Assembly: GCA_038380795.1 (NCBI GenBank)
Contig: CM076275.1
Location: 10,201,001-10,265,000, forward strand
DNA length: 64,000 nucleotides
Direction: 5' to 3'
From: Pyrocephalus nanus
Taxonomy: Eukaryota; Chordata; Aves; Passeriformes; Tyrannidae
The notes under the pieces were generated by a model. That model was given only the letters and a program-made list of their open reading frames with translations, was not told the DNA's origin and ran no database searches. Positions 24,401 to 39,400 of the stretch are shown here, one piece after another. Position 1 is the stretch's first letter. Each line of letters starts with the position of its first letter. The position numbers and the translations under genes were made by a program.

Positions 24401-27400
24401 CACCGTTAGCACTCAGAGAGCCCTTTAAACCTGCAAATCCCTTGGCGGGCGTTAGGAAAATCCTCCTGCGGGAAAGGTGGGAGAGGGTCACAGTCGGTAG
24501 CCGGAGAAGGGTGAGGAGGGCAGACAAGGGGTGAAGGAGCCTGGTGCAAAACATCCCATCAAGGATGGGCACAGGGCTCCTTCCAGTAGGAGAGCAGCAG
24601 AGCCTCATCCAGCATGTGTCACCATCCCAAATGAGCTCTGGTCCTGGAGTGGGGAAAAAGCAGTAGGAAGTCCCCCAGCCCAGAGAGCTGAAGGCAGGGA
24701 GGGCAGAGCCACAGGCAGGGAGGGCAGAGCTGCAGGCAGGCATGCTCTGCTCCCCACTGAGCTCTTCCCCCATCTGCCAACCCTCACATCTGGCCTCAGG
24801 GGTCCCAGGGGTGTTGCTGGTGGCCGTGGGAGAGTTGCTGGAGCATGCGCTGTCGGGACGGGTGGCCAGCCACAGCCACAGCCACAGCCACTGCCATCTG
24901 TCTGTCAGGACAGCAGCAGCACGTGCTCTCAGCTCTGCATCCCCAGTGCTCTGTGGCCTGTTACCCAAATACCAGCTACTGCCCAAGGGTTTATGCCCCT
25001 CGTGAACCTGGGGAAAGCAGGGGAAAGGCCTCTGGGGCTGAGGGGGGAGGCAGAAGCTGGGAGTCCCTGCGGCCCCTCTCTGCTGCTTCAGCAGATGTCA
25101 GCACAGGGAGGAGGAGGAGGTCATCCAGAGATCACATTTGGAGATTTTTTTTTGTCTCCATAAATCTTTGTGCATAGGATGGTGCCTGAAAAGAGAATGA
25201 CGGGAGAAGGGGGAGCAGGCCCCAAAGGCACAGGGAGGTTTTAGACGGGCTCCTGCCCCCCCCCTCCCATGCTGCTGCATGTCCCCATGGGCCACTGGCA
25301 GACACAGCCTCACTGCAGCCCCCATGGACACTCCATGGGGGTCAAGGGCTTGTTAGTCAGAGGGTGGCTTTTTCAGCTGCCCTGCAATGAGCCCCACGTC
25401 TTGTCCTGCTTGTCTCCTATGGGGGCACCAACCTGGGGTCCGAGACCCCTTGTGCCTGTGGACATTGAGCTGCTTGTGCAGCTGCCCAGCTCAGCTTGCA
25501 GCCAGTGGCTGAGATGCTCAGAGCAGGGACAGTCACCTCTGCCCCTGCCTGGGGGATGCTCAGGGTGTCTGTGTTGCACCCTCCCTGTGCCAGTGATGGG
25601 TGTGTGAGGGTGGGTGTGCAGCAGGAGTGCCGGCAGATTCCCAGTCCCCACCTGAGCAGTGGGTGGCACGGGCACAATGGGCATCACGTGTCCCTTTGCT
25701 GCTCCCACTGCTTGATCCCATTCTCCCCAAGGAGTGTTTGCAGCCAGCCTGGCTGCTGGCAGGATGAGGCAGCTCCCCACGACTTGTGAGACCCTTGAGT
25801 GGTCCCAGTACCAGGGTGTGGGGAGGGCAGGACTGGTTCTCCTGTGAGTGCTGTGGGTCCATCCGCTCTCCAGCAGGGATGATTAATGCCTTAACCCCTT
25901 ATTCCCTGCTGCTTCCCAGCCTCCCCTTGGGCAGCGGGGTGGCTGGAGGGGAAATACCAGTGGACTGTAGAGCCGGAGGGCTGTGTCCTTTGGCCGGTGT
26001 TGTGGTGGTGGGGCAGGGTGTCCAGCAGTGCTGGCAGCAGGGCGCCCTGGCCACCCAGGGAGCAGATGTCCCAGCGTGAACCGGCCAGCCGAGAGCCCCG
26101 GCAGCAGGAGGCAGGATGCCTGGAGTTCCCATCCCGCTTGGCCCTGTCTCAATGGGACTGAGCGCCAGGAGTGGGGGGGGGGGGGGGTGTGGCTTCTGTG
26201 AGCAGCCAGCAGCGCCACAGCCCAGCCTGGCTGGCCTGCAGTGCATCCCTCTTTTTTACCCGTTTTTCTCAGATGTGGTGATGGAGGCAGCAAGCACACG
26301 GCCTGGAGCTTGATGGCACCCACGGTAGCGTGGCTCCCTGCCCCTCCTGCCTCTCACACAGGCCCTGCTCCAGTATCCCTACTGGAGAGCAGCAGGAAAG
26401 GTCCTGGGAGCTTGCTGTGCCTAGGCAGGAGGCTTTGCAGGCCTACCAGTTCATGCCAGCCCTCCCAGAACAGCTCTTACAGCATCGCCCCGTTTGCTCC
26501 TGCCTGTGCCGTGGCCCCATGGCAACCACCTTCACACCATGGCCCTGAGCTGAGCCTGGCAGGATTTTGTGCATTTCCAGGCATGCAGAATGCAGTCTCC
26601 ATCCTCTCCTGCCTGCCCTTCTCTGCCCTGAGCATCAACTTCTTCCGCAGCACCTCATTTCCTATCTGTGAACAGGGTCTCTCAGGAAAACCTTGGTGTC
26701 ACAGGTGTCACAGAGGCCACAGGTCCCCAGCAAATTCTGGGGTATGTCTCCTTCCCCCAGGATGTGCAACAGAGGGATAAATCCTGGTGTTACCCAAGTG
26801 CTTGGCAGAAATGGTCCCTTGCCTGTAGTGCCAGGGAGACAGTAAGTGCATCCAGATCAAGCACTGGCTGGTTTGGGTGAGGAAGCATCCCTGCATTTTG
26901 GCAGCAGGGAAGCCATAGGAAAGCCACTCATCCTTTGTTGGGAGGCCTGGGTGCTGCAGCTCCTCTCACCAGGAGCAAGGGGAATCCCATCTCACCCAGG
27001 CAGGACCTGCTCATGGCAGCGCATCTCTAAATCCCTCTGGGATGCAGAGTGGGGGATTTGCACTCACAGCATTTTCACCAGCAAACCAGCCCCATTTCTC
27101 AGGAGACACACAGAGAGAAGGCTCATGGGTTTTTTTAATGCTTTGCACCCTGTTTGGGCCAGTATGAGCCTCTGGCTGTGTCCAGGCAGTGCCCAGCCAT
27201 GGGCGAGGGGAGCATCAGTGCAGCCCCTCGGCTCCTCTCGCCCCGAATCCAGCAGCTGCAGGATAATAAATGAGGAGTCTATATTTAGACACAGCGTCTG
27301 GAGAAGCGTCACGGTGTTGCCAGCGGGTTTTACCATTCACCACAGGCAGGTTTTCCCGCTCCTCCCGCTTGATGCCACCTTTGCAGAAAAGCTCATCAAA

Positions 27401-30400
27401 GACATCCAGCACCAGCTGGAAAAGCATCCAAACAGAAGAACCAGTAACTGCACAAGACCTCGGCACCCGCCGAGGGATGACAGAGCAGAGCATCCCAGGA
27501 AGCCTTGGAAGGAGCTGGCTTGTGGCCCGCTGCATTTGGCAGAGGCCTTATTTTGTTGCACAAAAGTTTGTAGTAAAGAAACAGGGATGGAGGCATCCCT
27601 TGTGCCACTCCTGGCACTGCTGTGGGTGCATCCAGGATGGCATCTCTTCTCCATGTGCTGAGCTGGCTGATTCCTGTCCGTTTCCCAGAGTGGAACAAAG
27701 GCTGCTCTGCCGCATTTCCCCCTCTCTACTTTCCCTGTGTTGGACACCAGCCGTGGCAGAAGCCCCACAGCCCCGGTGCAGGCAGGCAGCTGGCTTCGTC
27801 CCACTTCATCCTGCTTGTCAGCACAGCTGCAGGTCTCATCCCACAGAGCTGCTGATCCATCTGGTGCCTAAACCTCCACGGCATCCCGGCTGCCCTGGCT
27901 GTGCCACTGCAGCTGCTGGGAGCAGCCGGGGGTGGTGAGGGAACATTTCCCCGATGGAGCCGGGGCTGCCGGGCGTCCGCTGACTCAATTGGTGGCATAC
28001 GAAGTTCCCTGCAATCCGTGTTGAAATTCAAGGAGAGGCCAGAGTGTTGAGCAAAGCTGGAAAGCCCTGTGCAAAGCCAAGCTGCAGGTTTCCTGGCATT
28101 TCAGAGTGTGAGGTTGGTGCTGGCTTGGGAACGCTGAGATTTGCATGAAGATTCCTGGTGCTTGGATCTGGATTTTTTCCCTTGTTTTGAAATGTCAGAG
28201 GCTGTTTGGAACAGATGCTGGCTCCTCCCCTCCTAGCCTGGGGAGAGTTTCTTCAGGCAAAGCCAAGCACTGAGCCATTGCCATGAGATGTGAGTGTGGC
28301 AGAGCCAGCCGGTGACAGACATGGTGACCAGCTCTGGCAGAGCCTTCCTTTGTGGCTCACAGCACTGTGACTTTTTTCCTGCATCCTTCCAAATTTTGAT
28401 TGCAGCAGGTCACAGGAAGTCTTTTGCTTGGGTTCCTGCACTCCCCCAAGGATGCAGAGTGGGAAACGCCAGTGTGGGCACAGTGCTGGGCAAAACTCAC
28501 CAGCAATGGGGCAAACAGCCCCTTCCCCACTGCTGCACTGTGGGTCTTCCCTGCTCCCAGACGAGCACGATGGAATTTGTGGCTGCCTCAGCCCTGGAAG
28601 TGTTTAAGACCAGGTTGGATGAGCTCTGAGCAACCTGGTTTAGTGGAAGGTGTCCCTGCCCATGGCAGGAGGGTTGGAACGAGGTGATCTTTAAGGTCCC
28701 TTCCAACTCAAAGCATTCTAGGACTCTATGGTGGGTGTCGTGTGGGCATGAGCTACGCATGGACAGCATTCCCCCTGACCGCCTGTGGCGCCGGGACACT
28801 TGAGGACACCTCAAGGACTGTGAAAAGCTGGTTCACAGCTGAGCTGGGGGATAACAGCACATCGTGCTGGGGGACGGCGAGCCCTGCCTGCCCCCACCCC
28901 CTGGGGCACCCCGGGGAAGGGGAGAGCCCCTTGCTCACAGCGTGTTCAGCGTGGGGACGGAGCCTGCAGGGGACTGGCAGCCGTTTCGGGAGGAGGAGGA
29001 GGAGGAGGAGGAAGGCACCTGACTAGCAGGCAGCAGTCCAACTAGTTGAAACAGCTCCCGTTGTGGTTTGCATAAGCAAGCACGGCTCAGCTGGGTCTGG
29101 GTACACATGGCTCCACCTGCTCAGCCAGGGCTGGGAATGGAGGCACCGAAGGGGTGCTCGCTGTGGTGATGTGCCTACCTCTGTGCCCTCCATGCTGCCA
29201 GGGGCTGGGAGGTGCGGGGGTGGCTGTTTGCAGCCAGCAGTGGTGGGAGGGTGCTGGCTCAGGCTGTGTGTCCCAGCAGGATCCCTGCCAGTCCCCCGAC
29301 GGTGCCGTGCTGAGCACAGCCACGGGCCCTGCTGCCCTGCCTCCTGCCAGACCCCCTCCAAGGTGACATTGGAGCCTCTGCCCAAGGACACCTGGCCACG
29401 CTCCCACATGGCAGCGTGTGACACAGGGAGCAGAGGCAGCCGAGAGAGATGGATGGTCTCTGCGGAGGGGAGATGGATGGATAAAAGCGAGGCACAAAGG
29501 TGGTGGTGGTGGGGCTCCTAACTGGAGCTGCTCACGTGACGGGGGAGCTGCTGCCAGGCATTGGGGCCACGCAAAGTGTATGAAGGTGCCACACCAAGCA
29601 GGAGCCTTAGCTCCCACCAGTCCTGTACTGGGATTTGGGCCATCTGGGACATGGCACTGCCAGGACAGAGGTGGCTTCCTGCACACTAGAGGGGACCCCC
29701 AGCTCTGATGCTCCCAACCTGGAGGCAGCCAGTTCCTGGGCAGGCTGTCAGATCCAGATTTTGGGTCTGGATTTCAGGCCAGCCTGCCCTGGGGTCTCTG
29801 GCTTTATCTGATTCCTGGTTTAGCTTGGATCAAAAATAGGGGGGACAGGGCTTGGGAGCAGGCAAGCTCCGGGCAGGGTCACGAGGGAGCTGGCACAGCA
29901 CATGGAGTGGGTAAAAGGGTCTGATTTAAGGTAAGAAGTTATGATTGTAGGCTTCACCCCAACTGGTTTGGGAGGAGGAGGAGAGGGGCCCCAGCCCTCA
30001 GACGCTGCAGCAGGGAGCGGCCGGACCCCTCCTCTCCTGCCCTGTTGGAGCCTGTCTGTTGGGGTTTTGAGGAAGGCAAAGGTGTGGTCCCCAGCAGGTG
30101 AGAATTTGAAATAGCACAAAGCTTTGTGTATGTGGGTTTGCATGTTCTCCTGAAGGAGCCTTTTGCCCTCGTAGTGATTTTTCTATCTGGAGATCTTGGA
30201 GCCGTTTCTTTCCAGGGTGAGTCAGTTGTTTGCAGAGAGGGAAGACCGGGCAAAGCGGGTTGGCAGCACCAGCTCCAGGCTGCGGCTCCCAGAAATGCTT
30301 CCTGACAAGCCAAAAAGCAGGGACAGAGCCCTGGGCCCCTGAGGGCAGGTGGCCTGGCTGGGACATCCCTGAATGCTCTGGTGTGGACCCGGATGCAGCA

Positions 30401-33400
30401 AAGCCTCGTGCTGGCTGGTGCAGCAGTGGGAAATCCCCAGGCCAAACAGGTTGTGCTGGTGGAAGCGCAGTGGGCACAGGAGCACCGGCCTGGCTGGCCC
30501 AGAGGTGCTGCTCAGGGATCACACCTCCACCATCCATCCAGCTGTGAGTGTGTACACAGCCCGTGGTCACGGACCTGCTGGGACCTGCTCTTGTCTCACC
30601 TTACCCTGCCTCGGTTTTCCCACAGAATTGGAATGGTATCAGTACTGCCAATCAGCTCATATTAGTGGCATCCTAGCACTGATGATGCCCACCTGGAAAA
30701 TACCCAGCTGTCAGCCCTGCCCTTCCTCGTTGGCTTTCTGGGCAGAGTCATGTTGGAGCAGAGGTACGAGGTGACCACACCACGTGGTGACAGGTCTCTT
30801 CTGGCCAGGACATCTCTGGGCGCTGTGCAGAAAATGGGCAATAATTTAACTGGGTGAAGCAGGAGCAGGGAGAGAGGCAGCCCCCAGTTCAGGGCATGGG
30901 GTGGGGGGGACCCACTTCTATGTCCCTTCACAGGGGGCCCTCGTGACGGAGAGCAGTGAGGTGCAGTCAGCATGGCCATGCCATGGGGTGCCAGGCCTTG
31001 TGCAGGGCAGCAGCAGCAGCTGGAGCAGGCAATGCTGCCTGTTCCCTGCAGCATTGGATGGACACAGAGGAGGGCAGACAGCAGTGACTGCCTGGCAGGA
31101 CTGATGCTTCCACCCCTGCTGGGATATGGGTCTGGGCAAGCATGGACAGGCTGGGTGAAAAGGTACGAACAGATCTGAGTGGGTTTGCCCTTTCCACAGT
31201 GGTTTTCACCCTTTGAGACCTCGTGCCTCTAGCCAAAATTTTCATTTTTCGTGTGGGAGCTGGGCACGGCATGGGGTCCTGCAGACCCCCCTGGCAGAAG
31301 GGCCAGTGCAGACGGTGTCGGGCAGGGTCTGTGGAGGATCTTGGTGGGTCGGGTTTGGTGGTGGTGGTGCCCTGACCCCCAGCAGGACACGGCATGTCAC
31401 TGGACTGTGCCTGTGGTGGCAGAGTCAGGGCTGGACTCTCTGAGAGGTCAAGCTAATGCAGGAAGATCCTCCTTGCGCCTTCTTAACCCCAGCTTGAACC
31501 TTCCCTGTCTCCTACCCCGTCCTGATTAGCACTAAGAGGCTGCTTTGCTGCTGGTGGCACAGGCAGCTCCAAACAGTGCAGGACACTGCCCTGTCTTCCC
31601 TGGCAGGGAAGGCCTCAGCACCTTTCTAAAACCTGCAGGTGGGAAGGCAGGCAGAGGACGTGCTTTCCTCCTTCCCCTGCTGCCACCTCCCTGGCAAAAG
31701 GGACTGGGAGTGCTCCTGGCAGGGGCCCAGACAGTCCCTCCTCCTCACAAGGTCTGAAAAGGCGCCTGAGGCGTGGGGAGGTGAAGGGCATCCTGCAGAC
31801 GATGGTGACAGACCTGGCAGGGGGATGGCACCGGGCTGGAGTGTCCGGCAGGCAGCAGGTTCTTTCCACCTGCTCGTCAGATGTGCATGTAAAGGACCAG
31901 GATTCAGGCAGGACACGGGCTGGCTTTAACCTCAGCTCCCATTTCACAGCCATGGATAGCACTGAGTGCCAGAATGTGCTGGGAATTACAGCTCCCACCA
32001 GGCTGCCTGCCGAGCCACTGCCACCCAGAGAGCCCTGTGTGTGGTGTCCCAAGCCAGGAAGGAGGGTATGTCAGTGATGACAGTTCCCTCTTCCCTGTCA
32101 TTTCAAGCCTCCAGTCAGCAGCCCCAGAGCTGGTGGCACCGTGGGGTGAGTGGCTCCAGCCCAACCAAGATCCTGCCCCTCCAGTTGCTCACTCCCTGCT
32201 GCCTGCCCACAGGCCCCAAAAGCCTCTCGGCTTCCCAACACTGACTCTGCCAGTGCCTGGGAGTAGCTCAGGGATTTTCAGGATTACAGACTGCGTCTGT
32301 GGCTCCTGGAAAGCCAGGGTGAGCTTTCCAAGCACACCACAGTGGAACATCCCAAGGTTGTGGCTGTGAGTAGGGAGCACGGCGGTACAGCTGGAGTGGG
32401 ACCCAGTGTGGCATGACATGGTGATGTCCACCACGCTCCCTGCGGGCAGTGGCTCGGCTCAGCCTTCTCTGAGGCTACTGCAGGTCTGACCTCACTCGTG
32501 CTGTGGGGAGCTGGAGGGATAGTTACTGCCTCAGGCAGGGATTTGCTCTTGGAGCCACCTGAGAGGGGTGAAGAGCTGTCAGAGCCAGGGTGAACAGTGC
32601 CCATGGAGCTAAGATGGGTGTATAGGGATAGGGCTGCTCCTCCTCTGGTCCTGGAGGAGGCTCCTTGCTGGCATCCCTGTGCCCACAGCAATCATGTGGC
32701 TGCTGGCTGCAGGGACATCAGAAGAGGAAGGGCTGAAAATAATCACCCCCTCATGTTTTCCTTTCAAAGGAGGGAGTTGCCATCATGGGGAATTTTTGTG
32801 ACCAGCAGAGCTGGCTAATAGTCAGCTCCTCGGTGAGTCAGGCACTTATTCCCTCCTGTGGTGCAGCCTGGCCCCCTGTGCTGCCAGGCTGGCTGGAGCT
32901 CAGGGTACCCCCACTCATAGGGGTCCCCAGCTTGTCTCATGGAGCCACAGCATTTCCTACCAGCTCCAGCTGTGGGTCTGTGAGTGGAAGCAATCCCAAG
33001 AGTTTCAGGGTCTCGATGTCCCCCTGGCCTCGGCCACAGTCCCCACTGCTCCCTGTCCTGTAGGACATCGGTGCGGAGCCTCTCGAGCTTGTGGGGCTTG
33101 TGCCACCCATTGCTCCATCTTTGCCCCACACAGACTGTGCTGCCTCACTGGAGAAAGGCTGCAGTGAGGTGAGCGTTGTGTACCCCCTGACTGCTCCTGC
33201 TCTTGCTCCTGCCTCTCTCCCCACGGCCAGGGGGTCACATGCCAGGGCTGGAGCCCTCCGAGCTGATGGGACTCTTCAGCTCTCACTGTGCTTTGCTGGC
33301 TGTTGGTCCTGCCTTTGGTTTTGGGCAGATTACAAGGCACTTCTTAGAAAACACCATCAGTGTTCATGCCCAGGCGGGTGCCCTGCCTGGCTGATGCCAT

Positions 33401-36400
33401 TGAGTGGTGCCAGCCCCACTGCCTGCAGAGCACCCGTTGGTGTCGGGCACAAGGCTGGCAGCAGCCACCGGCAGGGCATATTTGGTGGTACTGGGATCAG
33501 TGGGGGGTGAGTGGTGTTTGCCAGGCTGGCTGCTGGCAGGTTTGGCATGGCTGTTTGGCTGGAGGGATGCAGGGTAAAGCTGCCACACTCGGGGAGACAC
33601 ATGCTGTGTGTGCCCAGGTGTGCTGGCACTGCCTGGACAGCCCTCTGCCTGGCCGACCGTATCCCAGGACACGGCAGCAGCGGCGTCTGGCACGGGGCTG
33701 TTTCCATTAGGTGGTGTTGAGAGAGGAGCATGGCTCTTTGGGAACAGCCCGTTCCCTGCTGTGTCTGCTCCTTGCTCAGGGCACAACAACCACCTGCCCT
33801 TGTCTGAGCCTGGTGTTGGTGGTGTGAGTGTGCTGGATTTGGGGGGTACTCTGAGCTCTGTGCAGGGGCTGCAAGGTCTCCACGGATCTGCTGTGGCACC
33901 AGCAGGTCTTGCAGCCCTGGGCTGGTCTGTCCTGAAGCTCAGGCAGAAAGAAAATGAACTCTCTAGAGCCCAAATAAATGGCTGCTGAGTATAGTGTAGA
34001 TATGCAGCTTTGTAACCCGTGATATACTTTGCTGCTGCCCTTCTTCTTAATCCCGACACACCTTTGTTTAAAGTGTTCCAGCAGAACGTTGTTTATCCAG
34101 GCCATTATTACCAGTATCTCAGGCTCCTTTTTTCTATCCTGTGACTCAGGGACAGTTTAGTGCAATTTCTTCCATCTTTCCTTCATATCAAAGATATTCC
34201 TGGCAAGTTCATGTTTATTGTTTGCAGTTAATGTTTAATATTTCCTACTACTGGCATCTCATGGTTGATCTTAATTACACCCTTCTAATGTAAGACAAAA
34301 GTCAGCAAGTGAGACTGTGTTCAGGTTGAGGCCGTGGCTCAGAGCCTCATCCTGCTGGTGCCTGGGACTGGGTGCCCAGTGCACCCCCTCTGCTCTCTCA
34401 GCACTTCACAGGCCATGTTGGGAGGGCGGCTGCTGCATGTGTGCCCCAGAACCACAGAATCATTTACACTGGAAAAGGCCTCTGAGATCATCAACTCCAA
34501 TCTTTGAGTCCAACCTTTGAGTCCAACCTGTGTTGGCACAGAGTGTCCGGCGTGGGGCCCCATGTGCTGCACCAATGTGGACAAGCAGAAGCTGTTTTTG
34601 AGTAGCTCCAGTGGAAGAAAGGATCAAGCTTCCGTGTGGTTTGCCCAGGCTTTAAATGCGGGTGCTGGTTTTGCCTCTTGCTGGCTGGGCTGAATTGTTA
34701 AAATGGATGAGTAGAAATTTAAAAAAAAAAAAAACAAATTAAAAATTAACAGAGTGCAGAGGGCAAAATGCCCTGCTCCTGGCAGGACAGCGAGGTGTCA
34801 CATGCCTCTGTGCAACCTGGGAGCTTGGGAGATTCCTGTGTGCCTTTCCCCTCAGACTGAGGGAGCTGAATGAGGGAACAGTCTGCTGCTGCCAAGCCCT
34901 GCCTGTGCCCTGCCTGTGCCCCCCTCCACTGTGTCAGTTGGTGGGTTTGCAGGCAGGGTCCCCTCACCTCCACTGCCTCCCAGGAAGGTACCACTCACCC
35001 TTCACTTTGGGGCTCTCTGGCTATAAATATCGTGGGGTGTCAAGGGGCAGTGGGGCCAAGTCACAACCTGACACCACCTCTCCCTCATTCACAGTGACAT
35101 TTTGTCAAATGCCACTCGGGAGGGGGGGGTTGCTTATCTGCTGGAACACACTAGTGACCTTCAGAGCTCTGGCCAGGTGGCTCCTTGCTGTATTTACACT
35201 TATTTATAGCTCTCTCCTCCATTCCTACCTCTGCCCTCCTTCCCAGTACTGGAGCAGAGCTGCCTGCCCCACACGGGTCCCTCTGGGCTGGGATGGAGCT
35301 GGCGCATCCCTGGGGATGATGAGAGGCTGGCAGCACCCAGCTTCACCTCCTCAGGGTGCTGGTGGCCTGACTGCACAGGGAGCCTGTCCATGGGTGGCAG
35401 CTGCAGGAACAGCAGGGTGCACCCCCGGGCGGATGGGGCTGGGTTTGGTCCCACTGTGGGTCATGTCCCCAGCGCCTCCCCACTCTGGTGGTGGAACAGC
35501 CCGGGAGGGTGCTGGGGGTCTGCAGGAACCAATCCTGGCCTACCCAAGTGGGGTTCCCCCTGTCCGAAGCAGATGTCGGGGTGAGCAGTTGTGCCCACCA
35601 TTGCACTGCCCGGCGAGAGCTCATCCCGGTGAAGCAGCCTCGCGGTGCCCATCTCCCTGCACGGCTGTAATCCCCATTTCAAGCAATCTGTGATTACGGA
35701 TTTCCCTGATAAGCCCAGACGGCTCTCTCCAAAACCCCTACCCAGGGATTTTCTTTCCTTTTTAGAGTCAAGCCTGGGGTGAGGGCAAGGAGGGAGAAAC
35801 TCTCCGTCCGGCTGCGAAGGCGGGCGCTGGGATCCTACACTGCCCATGGGGCCGAGGGAGGGTTGGCGGGATCTGGCGCTTCATGTTCTCGGCATTTCTC
35901 ACCTTCTGCTCGTTTGGGTCCCAGCCTAAACGCTACTGGCTTATTTGGGGCTCTGTCTCCAGCACGTGTGGATGTATATTTATCTCTTAATGCTTTGAGT
36001 AGGCACTTGGCTGTGGGGAGGGAGGCGGCTCTGTGCGGGGCTGAGTCACTGCTTTGCTCCTCAGGAGGAGGTGGGCTGCCTCTTTCTGGCTGGTTCCTTT
36101 GGCCCCTCCAAGAAGCTGCCTCTTTCCATCCTTTTTTTCCACACAGCTAAGTGGCATGTGAGTGACAAGGCAATTGCAAAGCATCCTGGGGCTGTGTCTG
36201 CAGGCAGCAATGCAGAGCTGCCCTCCCAGGCTTAGGCAGGATTAGGATCCCGTGAAGGTGCTGCCCGTGTCCAGCAGCACTTTCACGCCGGCAGACTTCA
36301 GAGGCTGAAACTTTTGCAGCCTGACTAAGCATGAGCACAGTGTGTGTGCCATCACAGTGTGCTCAGAGCTCACTCCAAAATACTTGGCCACGACTTCAAG

Positions 36401-39400
36401 GGTTTGGACCCAAGGGTTTGCAGATAAGGGAAATTTCTATCGGTGTTGTTGTCGGGGTGTGACAGAGGAGAGGACCTGCAGGTCTCTTTGTCACGGTCAC
36501 TGCCCTGTCCCCAGCTCCCTGAGCCAGTTAAGCACAGCAGACAATGAGCTGAGCTCTCATGCCTGCCCTGGTTTAGGTTGCTATTGCCTGGCAGGGCTGT
36601 GGTTCCTGCTCTCGATGGGCTCATGGATACGGCTGCCCCTGGGAGCCAGCAGCCCAGCCCCAGCCAGCCTCTCCAGTCCTTCTGACTAGGGGGATTTAGT
36701 TTGAGCAGCCCAAGTTGACACTGAAAAAGAGGAAAACATTTCCTGTCTTGTTAATCCAATATTTGAATTAGAGTTGGGCTTGGAGAGGAGCCTTATGTCT
36801 CTGCAGTGATAAGACCTCTCATGCTCCCACACCAGAGTTAACACTGCTCTAAAACAGGGGAAAGAACTGAAAGGGAAATGTCTCACCTGCTGTCCCAACA
36901 GCATCATGAGCCAGCACTGAGCTGTGCTCAACGGGGCATCCTTGGATGTGCCTCCCGCCAGGGACTGCCCACGTACCAGAGCTCCTGGGGACATAAGAGA
37001 CAGTGGCTCACATTGACCACTCTCACTGTCAGGCAGGGAGATGGAGCTAACCCCCCTCTGCAGAGGGAAGCTCTGTGCAACATGTGAGCGAGTATCAGCT
37101 GCCTCTCTGTCCTAGAATTGCGAATGCATCTCAGTTGGGGCTGAGGTCAGAGTTGGTTCATGCTTTAAGGGAAAGTGGAGGAGGACACCTCTGAATGGAG
37201 GCCATTCCTCAAATGCCCTTCACCTTCCAGCTTTGGCTGCCAGGTGCAGCTGCCAGCATGGCATTGCTTCCAGAGAGGATGCCCACTTTGAGGGTTCCTG
37301 CTCCCTCAAAGGATGGAGGTGTGTGGCATGGGGGCAGCTGTGCAGGGCATCTCTCCTCCCCGGAGCAGGGATTCATCAGATGCATTGCTATGAGCTGCCA
37401 GCAGCTTTCTGGTCGCAGCCTTGCTGCAGCACACACAGGCCAGGTGTCTGGGCTGGAAGATGCCTCCGAATTTTTGAGCATGTCTCCATGGGTGTTTGCT
37501 GGCTGCACACCAAGAACCCATGGCTGATCTTCCTACAAACTCCCGAGTAAAATTAGAACAAAAGTTCACTCCTCTCCCAAGGCAGCAGGAAATGCAAAGG
37601 GTGGGAAAAGGGAAAATTAGAGTAGATGAGGTCCTGTGCCCGCAGGCAGCCTCCGCACTGCCGCTGCCACCCCCAACCCTGGGCAGGGGGCTGGGTCCTT
37701 CCCCACCCCCTGTGGCCAGCCCAGAGGGACTTCACTCTCAGCACTCTGTGCTGGGCTAGAGGTGCTTGGAGTGATGGACTCCAAGCTCAGAGTGACGTAT
37801 TCCCCCTAGAGATTCAGGTCCTTGGTGGCTGGATGGGTTAAATGGCACTATCTAGCAGAGGGGGCTGACTGGAGCTGTGACCATGTGCTGGGGTGCCCAT
37901 CCATGTGCTTGTGCGGGTGATGGCACTGGGCAAAGGCTCTCCCTGTGTGTTTTTTTGAGGAGGGGGCTCAGCACAGGCCAGTCTGAGTTTTTAGGCATTC
38001 CTGGCCTGTGCTAGCTGGGAGCATCCACAGTGTGGCAGTGCCGGGGCAGTCCTGCCCCTGTGGTGCCCAGAGAGGGCAGCTCAGCAGCATTAGATTGCAG
38101 GAGTTTATTTTTACCCAGCCCTGTTGCCAATGGGGACATGTCACATCTGTGGAGTTGATCAAAAGACATCCCGAGCACTGGTGTCAGCTGCTCCTTGTGA
38201 TCTCAGCACCAGGATCTTTTCCCTTGTGGCATATCAAAAGGAGCAGGAGAATTTGACTGCTCTGCTATTTTTAATTGAACGCACACACGCACACACAGAG
38301 ACACACGTATATCTATGTATGTATGGCTTTTCTAAAAATAAAAACCTTTGCCTGTGTTCCCATGGGAAGATTTGGGGAGAAGGGGGAGCCAAAGTTGTTG
38401 CAAGACTTTTTCTGGAGCAGGCACTAGAGCAGGGGGAGGAAGGCAGGGACGGGCCACAGCAGGTACGAGATACATCTGAAAGGCCAAAGGACATCTGATC
38501 CCAGAGCAGTCCAGGCTGCACCTGAGCAGAGGGGGAAGGAGAACAAGGGGAAAGGGCGCATCTGTGCCCCCTAGAGCTGGCAGGGATGACAATTGGGTTC
38601 CAAAGATTTTTGCAGGGCAGGTTAGGAAAGCCCTAGCCTTGGGGGGCCTGTCGGGAGTATCAGATCCTGGAGCCACTCAGGGGTGCCTGATATACTTTGT
38701 GGCACCACACTTGTGTAATCTACCTGATCCACATTCCCTCCAGCATCAGGATGAAGGGAGGATGCTGGGGAGAGCATCCCCCACCATGGGACAGCTCCCA
38801 GGCCTCCACAGAGCTTGGGCTGGGGCAGTATCAGCAGCCCCAGCTGCTGTGACATGGCACTGGCTCACCATTGGGCCATGAAAATGCTCTCCCCCCTGTC
38901 CTTGGCTGTGCTTTCCCTGTTTCCTACCTCCTTTGGGACTGGTTGGGGTGGAAGGCAGGTGTGTAAAATGGGAGTGAGTGTGTGCACGAGGTGCCCTTTG
39001 GGGTGCCCTAAACACGATGGGGAGCATGGTAGACAGGCTTCTCAGCCTGTGGGAACACAATCAATAATCCTAGATTATCCCAATTTGACAAAAAAAAAAA
39101 AAAAAAAAGAAAAGAGAAAGAGAGAAAAGCTGTATTTTCCATTCCTCCAGCTGTGTTTGAAATCCCTTTTCCTTCCCCTTGAGTGAAGGAGGAGACCCTT
39201 CCAGGGCGCTTCAGGAGGAGGAGCCCCTGCGTTCCCCTGCCCATGCAGCCTTGCTCACATGCTCAGATGTTTGTCTGCTCCAAAATCCATTTGCTCTGTA
39301 AATAAACTTGCTTCCCTCACTGCCAGAAAACTCCCCCTGGGCAGCCAATGCCGGGAGGAGTCGCACCAGCCCTTTCCCCTGTGCGGTTGAACCTGGACAT

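Noticed and set aside
31399..31430. ACTGGACT...GAGTCAGG as a miR-378 remnant
   Set aside because: The two halves are 15 bases apart with no hairpin partner; a chance match.
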